Shown here in pieces: positions 20,570-33,198 of a stretch of 64,000 bases of DNA. The position numbers and the translations under genes are program-made. How positions within the stretch are numbered: position 1 is the first letter of the stretch; each line of letters starts with the position of its first letter. Below the pieces are notes generated by a model, which saw only the letters and a program-made list of their open reading frames with translations, was not told the origin of the DNA and made no database searches. The stretch is taken from contig CAMZMU010000034.1 in assembly GCA_947311845.1 (NCBI GenBank), positions 83,010,079 to 83,074,078 on the forward strand, in the 5' to 3' direction. This stretch comes from Poa pratensis. Taxonomy: Eukaryota > Streptophyta > Magnoliopsida > Poales > Poaceae.

Positions 20570-21761
20570 TGTAATAAGTAACAAGATCATGTGACAAGGA
20601 GAATTAATAAATCATGCCTTTTTGAAATTGTTACTCAAGTTTGGCTTACAGTACATCACAAATATATATCAATCTTTTGTCACCATGCTAAGTTACAAGC
20701 TAGGAATATTAGATTCATGAGTTGATTGATCCTAATTTTCCTACATAGAAAGGTGGTTGGTGTGATCTTGATGCATTTTAAGGTCTCAACATGTAAACAT
20801 ATCTTTATTTTTTTGTAGAGTTTGTGTATGTTAAGTCATCTCTGTCCGGTGCCTTAAGTCCCATCATCGTTGTGGATCAATGGCATGCTATTTTACAGTA
20901 CAATCCAAAATAATTGCCATCACTTGTAAGAATTCTTATATAATATCCAATAACTCCATATTTCTTCAAACATACAATTAAATTTGTACGGTACAACGTA
21001 TAGACATGTACAATGCGAATCAGAAGATTGTATCGCCTATCATAAGAGACATCTATTTTTATTGATGAGAAAATTGTTGCTCAAACTCGTTGTGCTAAAT
21101 ATATTATATTTAGTAGTAAAAAATTATGCTCTCCTAATATCTTGCAAATATTAACTGTTTAATTGTAATCATTTTGGTCTATCTATGTCGCCTTATGCAA
21201 CGGATAAAAAATGCATGGTATAAAAGTTCGAGCGTTTTAGAACTTAATATTTGTGGTACATCATCTAGATAAGTTAATATATCTCGCCTTATGCAATGGA
21301 TTGAAAAAGGGTTGGTCCAAACGTCTGTGTTAGAAAACTCAAAAACAATTGTAGCAACATTAATGTGTATTAGTTAATAGTATATATATTATTAAATTTC
21401 ATTAATGAAATGGTTCATACATCTTCAAAATGGCTTTAAATGTACAACATAAAAAAATTATCATGCAGATAGAACCATATCTTTGAGATAGAATATATTG
21501 CATCACACATATCTTCTAGATATATAGGATTACAGCCATATCTTTGACATTCATTTTTCATCAGGTTTCATTACCCATGAGTATAAGAGATGACATAGCC
21601 CATTTGGATGTTCGTCTATTGTATTCTTGCTTACTTGCGTTCTTGTATACTACTCGAGCATGGGTGCCCTCAACATGCCAACCCTTGTATGCTTTCTACT
21701 GCTCGTGCCACTCCATTTGGTTCCTGGTAAATATTTCTATGAAACAAACCCAAAGAACGTT
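20355..21761 (+). repeat. Tandem unit 2 of the defensin-like array (left part)
   Basis: This unit continues after the transposon nest at 49500-49641. Joined, the unit is about 1.55 kb and equivalent to units 1 and 3. The last five bases before the Copia insertion (gcact, 21762-21766) are the target site. Confidence 0.85.
21501..21575 (+). promoter_or_regulatory. Conserved TATA region, defensin-like copy 3
   Basis: The same catcacacatatcttctaga then TATATAGG arrangement as in copy 2 occurs here, with TATATA at 21521 and the signal-peptide ATG at 21660. Confidence 0.45.
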
Positions 21762-21766
21762 GCACT

Positions 21767-23384
21767 TGTTGGGGATCGTAGACAGAAAACAAAAAATTTC
21801 CTACCGACGATAACCATAAACTAGCCAGGATCTATACTATGTAGATATACTAATACGGAGGAGATCAGAATACATACCCTTGTAGACAGGAAGCGGGATT
21901 ACGTTCCCGCACAAACGTTGTCGATGGAGACGACGGCGCCGACCTCAGGGTCATGTAGTGGAAGAAGACGGCTCCCAGCGCCAAACGATGGCGCCTCGCG
22001 GTTCCACACACGTACGGTGTGGATGACGACCTCCAGGCTCCAGATCCAGCAGACCAGCGGAAGTAGAAGAGTGGATCTAGCAGCACGGCGGTGTGCGTAT
22101 AGTAGAGAGACTTCTCTCCTCGTAGGAAGCTCCGGAAACGGAACCACGCTCAAGATAGGAGAGAAGAAGAGGGAGAAATTAGTGTATTTCCAAAGGCATG
22201 GGGGGTCCCTATTTAAAGGAGGAGGAGGGAGGCTTGCCTTGGTGGCTTGGCGGTGTGGGACTATCCCACACCAGCCGCACCACCAAGGGTGCGCCGGCCC
22301 TAGGTCCACCTAGGCCGGCCGGCCTCCATCCCCTTTTTTTCCTTTTTATTTTTAGGGATTTTTCCCTAATGGGCCTCTAAGGCCCATTTATGATTAAATG
22401 CCTTTAAAAATTTGAAATAAATTAAATAAAAATATATTTAATCACTAATACCACTTATTAATATTAAATACATATTATTTAATTCAGCCAGGCTCCGAAA
22501 CCTATTTCGTTGCCTCCGATCAACATCGGACAAGTTCCGGAACTCTTCCGAAGTTCCCGGTTTCTTTTCTCTCTAAATCCAATCTAATCGTCACCCACCC
22601 TTAAGTGTGTTACCCCACGGTTCGGGATCACTCCAGACATGATCGAGACACCCTCTCTGATCAATGACTAATAGCGAGATCTGGATATTCATGATAGCCC
22701 CTGTGTGTCCATGAATGTCTTCTATCGTTTGAACCTTTAGACGTCCAGTCTCATCCGCTTGCCTAGCGATACTTAGATTGTCCGAGCGTCGTTCTCCGGT
22801 ATCATGATTACCGAGCATGACCTCGCTAATGACAAATCTATCTTTACTGTGACATTACATCCCCGTGACCTAGTCACATGCTTGCAAGCTCATTGATGTA
22901 ATCTCACCGAGTGGGCTCAGAGTATCTATCCTGCTATGTGGATTGGCAATTCCCGCTCTTGATCACTCGCTTCTGCTGCTTCCTTCCGATACCCGAAAGT
23001 GTCACCTTTATTGTCACGCTATATAAGACATGTCGTTTGATGCGATCAGCCGCATCTTCCAGAAGCAGAGATTTGATATGATCTCACAGTCAAAGGTATG
23101 AACACTACGTTTCTATATTTTGGGTATGTCCATCAAATCATTCACCTAATGATATGACTCCGTTGTTAACCGACGCCATTGTCCATGATCAGGAAACCTT
23201 GATCATCTGTTACCCAACGAACTAGTTAAATAGAGGCTACTAGGGACCTGGTTGTTTTCATACCACACGCGTATTAATGTTTCCGCGTAATACAGTTATA
23301 GCATGGTATTAAAACATATTATGAACAATTGAGATATGACAAATAAAATCACTTTATTAATTGCCTCTAGGGCATATCCCAACA
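21767..23384 (-). repeat. Copia 3' LTR
   Basis: This LTR is 1,618 bp with TG...CA ends. It is homologous to 28250-29663 plus 49278-49494 and to the fragment at 8624-9262. The ATTTAAAGGAGGAGGAGG block on the plus strand, near 22212, reads as the transcribed GC-rich end of the LTR in the other direction. Confidence 0.92.
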
Positions 23385-23756
23385 GTCTCCCACTTGCACT
23401 AGAGTACCAATTAATCTAGTTTACAACTTGGTAAAAGCTTAACACCTATAGCAATATGGTCCATGCTTGTCTCGTGGAAGAGGTTTAGTCAACAAATCTT
23501 CCCACATTGAGATCTGTATGTGCTTTGCAACACTTCTATGTCACCTATTTTGACATCATCCCGTATCTTATGATAACGGTGAAATATATGTTTGTCGATG
23601 GAGTGAGACTCGAAAATTTCACGTAGCATGAGCCTTAAAAGTCTAAGAGATCTATTAAGGGAAACCAGTCATGCTCGGGAAAACAGCATAGTCCAATCAC
23701 ACTTGCTACTTCCGAAATAGCCATATATTCCTATACCTATGTAGATTATGCGACAT

Positions 23757-23873
23757 GCATTCATATGCAATTTCGCAAGCTGACCCTTCTACGATAGTGC
23801 ATTCATATGCAACTTCGCAAGCTAACCCTTCTACGATAGTGCATTCATATGCAACTTCGCAATCTAACCCTTT
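23757..23873 (-). repeat. 42-bp tandem repeat, 2.8 copies, in frame
   Basis: Units start gcattcatatgcaacttcgc at 23757, 23799 and 23841. The 42-bp length is 14 codons, and on the minus strand the repeat stays open (ACEVAYECTIVEGL-type unit). Its position just inside the 3' LTR corresponds to the RNase H end of Copia pol. It looks like a recent internal duplication in a decayed gene. Confidence 0.75.
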
Positions 23874-24429
23874 CTTCAAAACAAAGAACTTCTCCTGTAT
23901 GAGATTTCTAGCCGTATGGGTCAGTGTCATAACCTGCATCATCGTAACTTTTACGGCAAGTTGTCTCTTCACTCTTACCCCATACCAGAAAAACATATCC
24001 TCAGTTCTCTTTAGAACTGAAGCATATACTTAACGTTTGTTCATTGATCCATCCAGGGATCACTCTAGAACCCGTTCTTCAACCAAGAACTTGGGTCACA
24101 CCAAGTCAAGCTTTCAGTCTGACAGAATCTATGGCTAAGGCATAGAGGATGTCGGACATCCTTTTCTTTCAATAGCTATCGCTGAAATGCCAAGATAAAC
24201 TTTAATATTTTACCCAATCGTACAAGTAAGAACTTTCTTCGCTTGTTCTATTCTGAAACATTTCAGAATCTTAACTAGGAAATATTCGACCTAATGTTAT
24301 TAAGCCCCTTATGATCTATACGAATTATAGATTTAAAGCCTAATACTCTTAACTTCACTCATAGAAAATTTAATCACTTAAATAATCATTTATACTTTAC
24401 TAGAGGATCTGTATCATTCTCAATATGTC

Positions 24430-24572
24430 GTTACATATAAAATTTGGAATGACACCTAGCTCCCACTCAAATATGCCTTCCGCATATAAGACAAGGGAAT
24501 TTCCTTTTAGCTCCCACTCAAATATGCCATTCACATATAAGATCAAGAAAAGCTACTTAGCTCCCACTCACT
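24430..24572 (-). repeat. Short direct repeats in decayed Copia pol
   Basis: The string gctcccactcaaatatgcc with acatataag spacing occurs twice (about 24460 and 24510), and gctcccactcac follows at about 24560. The repeats are 50-57 bp apart and probably arose within the degenerate pol region. Confidence 0.45.
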
Positions 24573-24597
24573 TCTTTATAAATGCAGGTTTCTTCAA

Positions 24598-24798
24598 CTA
24601 TTTTGGACGACTCCAAAATCCTTTGATCACATTATCAAAGTGAAGATTCCAGCTCCGATATGCTTGCTTCAACCCATGAATGGACAACTGAAGTTTGCAT
24701 ACGTGTCTAGCATCCTTAGGATCAACAAACCATCTCATTGTACTAGTTACAACTCTTTTCTTAATGCTACCATTAAGAAACATGGCTTCTTTATCCAT
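24598..24798 (-). pseudogene. Copia reverse transcriptase fragment
   Basis: The minus-strand reading shows the Copia RT signature FLNG, WFVDPKDARHVCKLQ, SIHGLKQAYRSWNLHFDNVI. This matches the FLNG-(D)-EEIYM / YGLKQA-(S)-R-WN family motifs with substitutions. No YVDD box was found in the neighbouring decayed frames. It supports assignment of the 21767-49494 element to Copia. Confidence 0.8.
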
Positions 24799-27228
24799 CT
24801 ATCAATTTCTCAATTCAAAATTATAGTAATTGCTAAAACAATCCTAAACAGACTTAGGCATCACCACTTGAGAAAATCTCGTTGTGGTCAACTTTTGAAT
24901 TTGTCAAAACGTTTTATGACAAATCGATCCTTATAGACGGTTGTCTTTCCGTCAGCGTCTATTTTGTCATAAAATTCCATTTACTCTCAATGGCCTGGAT
25001 GCCATCAAGAAGATTTACCCAAGTCTTTACTTAGTCATTGTACATGGATTTTATCTCGGATTATATATGGCTCATAGCCATTTCTCGGACTTAGGTTCAC
25101 CATCACTTCTTCGTAGTTCGTAGGTTTGTCATGTTCTATTAACATGACGTTCATGACAAGATTGTCGTACCACACAGTGCGGAACACATTCTCATACGCC
25201 TACGATCTTAGTATGAGCTCAGAGCATCATGATCAGCTTCCTTCCAGTTGTGGAGGACGGTACCGGAATGATTTCCGTTGCGCCACTCTGATGCCTGGAG
25301 AGGAAGTTCATTAACTCCGTCTTGCTCTACTCTTTCCCACTTATATCTTCGGACAAGAAACTATTTCTTGATTAAGGTATATTTCGGCAACGATTTTGCC
25401 TCTGTCGTGAGACATGTATCCAACTGATTTCTTAGATACACTACAAAGATGAATTTATCCGTTTTAGGTTTGATCATATAAAAACACTAAAGTATCAAAA
25501 CGACAATCTAGGCTAAAAGCCATGCCATCACTCATATGGTATTGTCTCCACGGATTTAGATGGTTTCCCTATTATCTAAAGTGAATGTTTTGTTCCTACC
25601 ATACGACTCTAATGATCACAAAAATTCGATAAGAGATTTTATTGATCACACACAATCCAATAGTGTGTGATTACGACGTTCTAACACACCATAACATTGT
25701 GGTGTTCCATACGGCGTAATTTGTGGAACTCTTTTCACAAGTCTTCCAATGATATGCCAAACTCATAACTCAAATCATTGCTTCCTCGATCTGTATCGTA
25801 GAAATTGATTATCTTGTTAAGTTTATTTTTACTTTACTTCTGAACTTATTTGAATTCATCAAACTTTTCAGACCAGCATTTCATTAAGTAGATGCCCATA
25901 CATCTACTAAATCAATCATTGGTAAAGTTTACTAAATAATGATTTCCACTACACGTTGAAGTACTTCATTGATTCACACACATCGATATGTATGATTCTC
26001 AACAAGTTAAATGCCCGTTTTCCGAAACGGTGTCTTAGTTATCTTGCAAGTGTCAAAAGATCAAATCTAAGGACTTGGAGATCCATGTGAATGGAGCTTC
26101 TCAATGCATATAACTCAAAACGTTAGTGCCATAATAATATGGTGTCATTATTAAGTTTGTATCTTTGGCATTAATGTTATAAATGTGTGAGCTACTACCA
26201 TCTAGATTCAAATAACAACATTCCATTCATGATCGGTGTATGATCATTAAAGATATCACTCATAAATGTAGGACAACGATTTGTCACTACAAATATGAAT
26301 AATTGTCTCGCTAGAGGCAAGACACACTTATAATGATCATGCTAACAAGCGATCTAATGGAATTTGTTCAAATCAAATTTAATCTAAATGGTAGATGCAG
26401 AGAGAGTGTCTATGGCCATCACAACATACTGCCTGCCATCATCAACACACTCATTGTCTCTTCATCCTTCCAAGCTACCAAGCAGAAAATCTTGTTTTCA
26501 TAAAACATGACTAGTATCAAATCTTAGTCACTACTGCAAGTACTTGTTTAGGTAAAACATTCATAACATATATACACCATCATCATTGATGACTTCCGGT
26601 GATTGTTTCATCTTCTTGATTCTTCAACGTAATCAAGAATTCATGAAGGTGAATGATTCCCCTTGCATGACATAGTCTATGACAAAACATTTGCATCAGG
26701 CAACATTTTCTGTCATCCAGTGATCGAGCTGAGCGAGGCGTCTCAATGTCATCTAGTATGACCAATGTCATCAAGTATGACTGTCACGCGCTCCTTTAAT
26801 GCGAGTGTTCTCTTCCATCTTGGTTGAGAAGAAAACCTGATTTACGGTGGATACAGATCATCAGTCTCAGCGACCATTCCAAATGTTCGCGATCTGTCAA
26901 CACGCACCCACAGTTCATTCTCTATGGCAGAGATCATAGCATACACTGGACTATGATGGAATTATCCGCACAAAACTTGATAATCTAAATTATCCTTTTG
27001 TTTAGCGGAATCTCCGGGTCTATCTCCTATCGGGTTTTGTATCATGTAGAGCTAAAAGGTTTGAAACAAGGAGTATCCTCAAGCTATGGTATAAAACTAT
27101 GAAGTTTGGACCCACCTTTTAAGTTTCTCAATCGCAGGAATGCACCTAAGTTTAAAAGGTCTATAGAAGAGGTTATCATCTACAAAGGTTTTGCAAAGCA
27201 TAAAGACTTTTGTTCATAATAAAATATG

Positions 27229-27298
27229 GGTTCAAGTTTTCAAAATAAAACTAAGTTTTCAAAGTAAAACTAAGTTTTCAAAATAAAACTACTAGAAC
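27229..27298. repeat. Short tandem repeat in Copia leader
   Basis: Three copies of aagttttcaaaataaaact with a single-base variant lie side by side. They are probably noncoding. Confidence 0.6.
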
Positions 27299-28236
27299 TC
27301 CCACTCAAGACGAGTATCCCTCGCATCGTCTTAGTGATTACACAACCCCCATCCATTACACTACCCCCATCGATCAGGCAGATAGCATAACTTCAAAGGT
27401 AGACATCGTATATCGATCACATCGCCGCATGTGACTCGTGCTTAACCTTTCGGTACTTGTGTTCCGAGGCCATGTCTGTACATGCTAGGCTCGCCATAAC
27501 ACCCTCTGACGTATTCGCGTGTGCAACGTGGCTTACACCCACGTATGCGAACGAAGAGACGAGTGTAACCGCAAAGCGGCGTACCCCGTAACGTAGAACT
27601 TTATTGGTGGTGCACGACAGAGGGAGAACACTATTATCGGAATTTTGGGAGGGATCATCTTATATTACTACCGCCGTGTAACTAATATATAGACATATAT
27701 ATACACAATATAAGATGCACACAATCTACATAACATCTAAAATGAAATGTAATGCGACATGATATGGTCTCCTCCGCGCCGATGGTCTCCTTCGCGCCGA
27801 CAGTTTTTAAACAATTTAATAAACCTACCTTGACCATATCACATTGCCCCTGCAAAATAAAGTTAGACGCTTTCTACTTTATCTTTTGCATGTTTTATGG
27901 CTGCTAGGGCTTCCGCACAAGAACCGTTTCTTACCTACGAAAACAACCACAACAGCGATAAGACAATTGTCTCTATTACACCCCTTTCGGGGCCCTCCAT
28001 TGTAAATGAATATCAACTATTGTAGGAGATACAGACACCCGCCAGCCACATATACGGTACAAGCCGTATATCAAGTGTGGAACCAGTCTCGCGTAAGAGT
28101 ACGCGTAAAGTCGGTCCGGGCCGCTTCATCCGACAATACCGCGATATAAACAAGTACACGCGAGAGGGTAACAAATGTAGAATCGATGCCCACATTCAAC
28201 ATGTGTTCTAACCGTACAGATATATCTACGCATAAT

Positions 28237-28248
28237 GCTCTGATACCA
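28237..28248 (-). other. Primer binding site of the Copia element
   Basis: On the minus strand this is TGGTATCAGAGC, complementary to the 3' end of tRNA-iMet, one base inside the 5' LTR that begins at 28250. It fixes the orientation of the element. Confidence 0.9.
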
Positions 28249-28249
28249 C

Positions 28250-29663
28250 TGTTGGGGTAGATAGAAAACAAAAAATTTCCTACCGACGATAACCATAAAC
28301 TAGCCAGGATCTATACTATGCAGATATACTAATACGGAGGAGATCAGAATACATACCCTTATAGACCGGAAGCGGGATTACGTTCCTGCACAAACATTGT
28401 CGATGGAGACGACGGCGCCGACCTCACGGTCGTGTAGTGGAAGAAGACGGCTCCCAGCGCCAAACGATGGCGGCTCGCGGTTCCACAGACGTACGGTGTG
28501 GATGACGACCTCCGGGCTCCAGATCCAGCAGAGCAGCAGAAGTGGAAGAGTGGATCTAGCAGCACGGCGGTGCGCGTATAGTAGAGAGACTTCTCTCCTT
28601 GTACGCAGCTCCGAAAACGGAACCACGCTCAAGGTAGGAGAGAAGAAGAGGGAGAAATTGGTGTATTTCCAAAGGCATGGGGAGGTCCCTATATAAAGGA
28701 GGAGGAGGGAGGCTTGCCTTGGTGGCTTGGCGGTGTGGGACTATCCCACACCAGCCGCACCACCAAGGGTGCGCCGGCCCTAGGTGGGCCCCATGTGGCC
28801 CACCTAGGCGGTCGACCTCCATCCCTTTTTTCCTTTTTCTTTTTAGGGATTTTTCCCTAATGGGCCTCTAAGGGCCATTTATGATTTAATGCCTTTAAAA
28901 ATTCGAAATAAATTAAATAAAAATATATTTAATCACTAAGAACACTTATTAATATTAAATACATATTATTTAATTCATTCGGGCTCTGAAACCTATTTCG
29001 TTGCCTCCGATCAACATCGGACAAGTTCCGGAACACTTCCGGAGTTCCCGTTTTCTTTTCTCTCTAAATCCAATCTAATCGTCACCCACCCTTAAATGTG
29101 TTACCCCAAGGTTCGGGATCACTCCAGACATGATCGAGACACCCTCTCCGATCAATGTCTAATAGCGGGATCTGGATATCCATGATAGCCCCTGTGTGTT
29201 CACGAATGTCTTCTATCGTTTGAACCTTTAGACGTCCAATCTCATCCTCTTGCCTAGCGATACTTAGATTGTCCGAGCGTCGTTCTCCGATATCACGATT
29301 ACCGAGCATGACCTCGCTAATGACAAATCTATCTTTACTCGTCTGTGACATTACATCCCGTGACCTAGTCACATGCTTGCAAGCTCATTGATGTAATCTC
29401 ACCGAGTGGGCCCAGAGTATCTATCCTGCTATGTGGATTGGCAATTCCCGCTCTTGATCACTCGCTTCTGCTGCTTCCTTCCGATACCCGAAAGTGTCAC
29501 CTTTATTGTCACGCTATATAAGACATGCCGTTTGATGCGATCAGCCGCATCTTCCAGAAGCAGAGATTTGATATGATCTCATAGTCGAAGGTATGAACAC
29601 TACGTTTCTATATTTTGGGTATGTCCATCAAATCATTCACCTAATGATATGACTCCGTTGTTA
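28250..29663 (-). repeat. Copia 5' LTR, part 1
   Basis: This is homologous to 21767-23384. The LTR is interrupted at 29664-29668 (accga) by the Gypsy element and finishes at 49278-49494. Confidence 0.92.
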
Positions 29664-29668
29664 ACCGA

Positions 29669-30823
29669 TGATACGTCTCAAACGTATCTATAATTTCTGA
29701 TGTTCCATGTTGATATTATACCAATTGTTACATGTTTTATATGCACTTCATAGCATTTTTATGCATTTTCTGGGACTAACCTATTAACAAGATGCCATAG
29801 TGCCAGTTCCTGTTTTCTGCTATTTTTGTATTCCTGAAAAGCTAGTCTGGAAATATTCTCGGAATTGGACGAAACTTGGACAGGACCTCCTATTTTTCCA
29901 ACACGTATACGGAGTCCAAAGGAGAGACGGAGGGGGACCTCCTCTGCCGTGCCGTGGGGTGGTGTGGGCCCCACGGGCGTCTCCAGCCTGCGCCCTTTCG
30001 CCTATTTATTCATCTTCACGGGAAAACCCTAGACCCGAGCCATATTCCATGAAAAGTTCCAGAGACGCCGCCGCCGTCAACCCTAGCTCGTGAGGATTCA
30101 GAAGCTCTTCCCGGCACCCTGCCGGAGAGGGGAATCATCACCGGAGGGCTCTACATCACCATGCCTTCCTCCGGAGTGATGCGTGAGTAGTTCATCCTTG
30201 GACTACGGGTCCATAGCAGTAGCTAGATGGTTGTCTCTCCACTTTATGCTATCATGTTTAGATCTTGTGAGCTGCCTATCATGACCAAGATCATCTTATT
30301 GTAATGCTACATGTTGTGTTTGCTGGGATCCGATGAATATTGAATACTATGTCAAGTTGATTATCAATCTATCTTATATGTTATTTATGATCTTGCATGC
30401 TTTCCGTTACTAGTAGATGCTTTGGCCAAGTAGATGCTTGTAACTCCAAGAGTTAGTATTTATACTAGATAGTGGGTTCATGCCTCCGGTAATCTACTAC
30501 TGTTTTACACTGCTAATACAACCAACTGCAAACATTGTTCCTTTTCATTCTCTGCAATTTACTACTGTTTTCCACACCATACGTTTAATCCTTTGTTTTC
30601 AGCAAGCCGGTGAGATTGACAACCTCACTGTTTCGTTGGGGCAAAGTAGTTTGATTGTGTTGTGTGCAGGTTCCACGTCAGCGCGCCACTGACAACCTTC
30701 AGAAGTGATTTCTTGCTCCTACTGGTTCGATTAAACCTTGGTTTCATACTGAGGGAAACTGCTGCTACACTGCTTCATACCTTCCTCTTGGGGTCTCCCA
30801 ACGAACGTGTGATCCACGCATCA
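29669..30823 (+). repeat. Gypsy 5' LTR with internal deletions
   Basis: It is 1,155 bp against 1,583 bp for the 3' LTR. A deletion of roughly 400 bp joins tccggtaatct directly to actactgttttacactg at about 30497. A second, about 35-bp, deletion lies near 29935 (gacggagggggacctcc). The rest is closely similar to the 3' LTR. Confidence 0.92.
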
Positions 30824-31024
30824 AGCATTTTTCTGGCGCCGTTGCCGGGGAGCAAGAGGATTTCTGCAAGGGGAGTTTCACGCTTCCAATCTCTTTACTT
30901 TGTTATTGTCTTGCTTAGTTTATTTTTATTTAGTCTTGTTTGCTTTATTTATCAAAAACACAAAAAAATTAGTTACTTTTATTTTCAAGTTGTTATCTTT
31001 CTGTTTTGTTTTAATTTTGCTAAA

Positions 31025-32282
31025 ATGAGTACCCCTGAGAACACTAAGTTGTGTGATTTCACTAGCACGAACAACAATGATTTCATTAGTACACCTATTG
31101 CTCCACCTGCTTCTAACGCAGAATTCTATGAAATTAAACCTGCACTTTTAAATCTTGTTATGAAAGAGCAATTCTCTGGTGTTAGTACTGATGATGCTGC
31201 TGCTCACCTTAATAATTTTGTTGAACTTTGTGAGATGCAAAAGTATAAGGATGTAGATGGTGATATTATTAAACTGAAACTTTTTCCTTTCTCTTTGAGA
31301 GGACGTGCTAAAGAATGGTTGCTATCTTTGACTAGAAATAGTATTGATTCATGGACTAAATGCAAAATGCTTTCATAGGAAAATATTATCCTCCTGCTAA
31401 GATATATCTTTGAGAAGTAGCATTATGAATTTCAAACAATTTGATAATGAGCATGTTGCTCAAGCTTGGGAGAGAATGAAATCATTGGTAAAGAATTGTC
31501 CCACCCATGGACTGACTGCTTGGATGATCATCCAAACCTTTTATGCAGGACTAAATTTTTCTTCAAGAAACCTATTGGATTCGGCCTCTGGAGGTACCTT
31601 TATGTCCATCACTTTGGGTGCTGCAACAAAGCTTCTTGATGATATGATGATAAATTATTCTGAATGGCACACCGAAAGAGCTCCACAAGGTAAGAAGGTA
31701 AATTCTGTTGAAGAAATCTCTTCCTTGAGTGATAAGATTGATACTATTATGTCTATGCTTACAAATGGAAAAATGCATGTTGATCCAAATAATGTTCCTT
31801 TAGCTTCTTTGGTTGCTCAAGAAGAGCATGTTGATGTGAACTTCATTAAAAATAATAACTTCAACAACAATGCTTATAGGAATAATTTTGGTAATAACAA
31901 TTATAAGCCCTATCCTTTTAATAGTGGCAATGGTTATGCTAATTCTTATGGTAGATCTGGAATGCCTAGTGAGGAAAGGATGTTAGAAGTTGAAAAGGCT
32001 ACTAAGAACTTTATGCAAACGCAATATGAGCAAAACCAATTGTTTACTAAAACTATGAATGAACAATCTGCTATGTTGAAGAATATAGGACATCAACTTG
32101 AGAACTTAAATAGGGAAATTTCTGGTTTGCAGATTAAGATTTCTAATGCTGAAACTTGCATTTCATCCATGTCTGAAGCACAAGCTTCTTTGATTAATAG
32201 AATGGCAGCTAAACCTGAAACTATTGATAACAATACCTTTGCTACTGCCAATGCATACAAGTTAAAATTGATAATAATGTGA
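31025..32282 (+). pseudogene. Gypsy gag (broken)
   Basis: ATG at 31025 starts MSTPENTKLCDFTSTNN. The Retrotrans_gag core follows (LKLFPFSLRGRAKEWLLSL, then QFDNEHVAQAWERMKSLVKN, CPTHGLTAWMIIQTFYAGL). A frameshift and stop at 31376-31378 break it, and it resumes in another frame from about 31380 to the stop at 32280. An Asn-rich segment (around 31850-31930) and a coiled-coil-like region follow. No CCHC zinc knuckle is seen. In intact relatives Gag forms the virus-like particle. Confidence 0.85.
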
Positions 32283-33198
32283 GGATGTTAGCTGATTTAC
32301 ATGCTAGGTGGGCAAGAGAGGATGAAATTGCTAAAAAGAATAGTATTGCTAGAGTTTATACTATTACTACTACTGAAAATGCTGTAAACTCAAGTGTTAA
32401 CAAACCTCCTACTATCAATGGTAAAGTAATTGGTGTTGGCAATGTCTCTACTTCTGTTGCAAAACGTTTAAAATTGCCTGAAAACACTGAAACTGTTCCT
32501 GATAAAAGTGCTGAAATTTTTCGAGATGGGAGACAATGGTCCCATTACTTTGATAATAATGATTTTGATTTTGATGGTTGCAATATTTCTGAAGTAATTA
32601 AGTTCTTGCAAAAGCTAGCTAGAAGTCCTAATGCTAGTGCTATAAACATGGCTTTTACTAAACATATTACTAATGCTCTCATGCAAGTTAGGGAAGAGAA
32701 ATTAAAACATGAAGCTTCTATCCCTAGGAAGTTAGAAGATGGTTGGGAGCCCATCATTAAAATGAAGGTGAATGATTTTGATTGCAATGCTTTATGTGAT
32801 CTTGGTGCTAGTATTTCTGTTATGCCTAAGAAACTTATGATATGCTTGATTTAGCACCTTTGGAACACTGTTATTTGGATGTTCACCTTGCTGATAATAC
32901 TATAAAGAAACCTTTGGGGAGAGTTGATGATGTTTTTATAATGGTTAACAATAACCTTGTCCCCGTTGATTTTGTTGTTTTGGATATTGAATGCAATGCT
33001 TCTTGTCCTATTGTTTTGGGAAGACCTTTTCTTAGAACTGTTGGTGCTATTATTGATATGAGAGAGGGGAATATTAAATATCAATTCCCACTCAAGAAAG
33101 GTATGGAACACTTCCCTAGAAAGAAGATGAAGTTACCTTTTGATTCTATTGTTAGAGCAAATTATTCTGTTGATGCTTCATCACTTGGAAACACTTGA
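32283..33198 (+). pseudogene. Gypsy protease-like region (broken)
   Basis: From the frame after gag, the sequence reads to NALCDLGASISVMPKK (around 32780-32830), the retropepsin active-site motif in its DLGAS form. It shifts frame near 32840 and continues with LDLAPLEHCYLDVHLADNTI, then a VDFVVLDIECNASCPIVLGR flap/ILGRPFL-type end. The stop is at 33196-33198. It is followed immediately by noncoding sequence with a conserved gagacaaccc block, so no polymerase region was present at insertion or it was lost in the family. Confidence 0.85.

Noticed and set aside
28237..28248. tRNA gene at tRNA-like motifs (also 2548 and 42532)
   Set aside because: Only 12 bases complementary to tRNA-iMet are present, directly beside LTR ends. 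They are primer binding sites.
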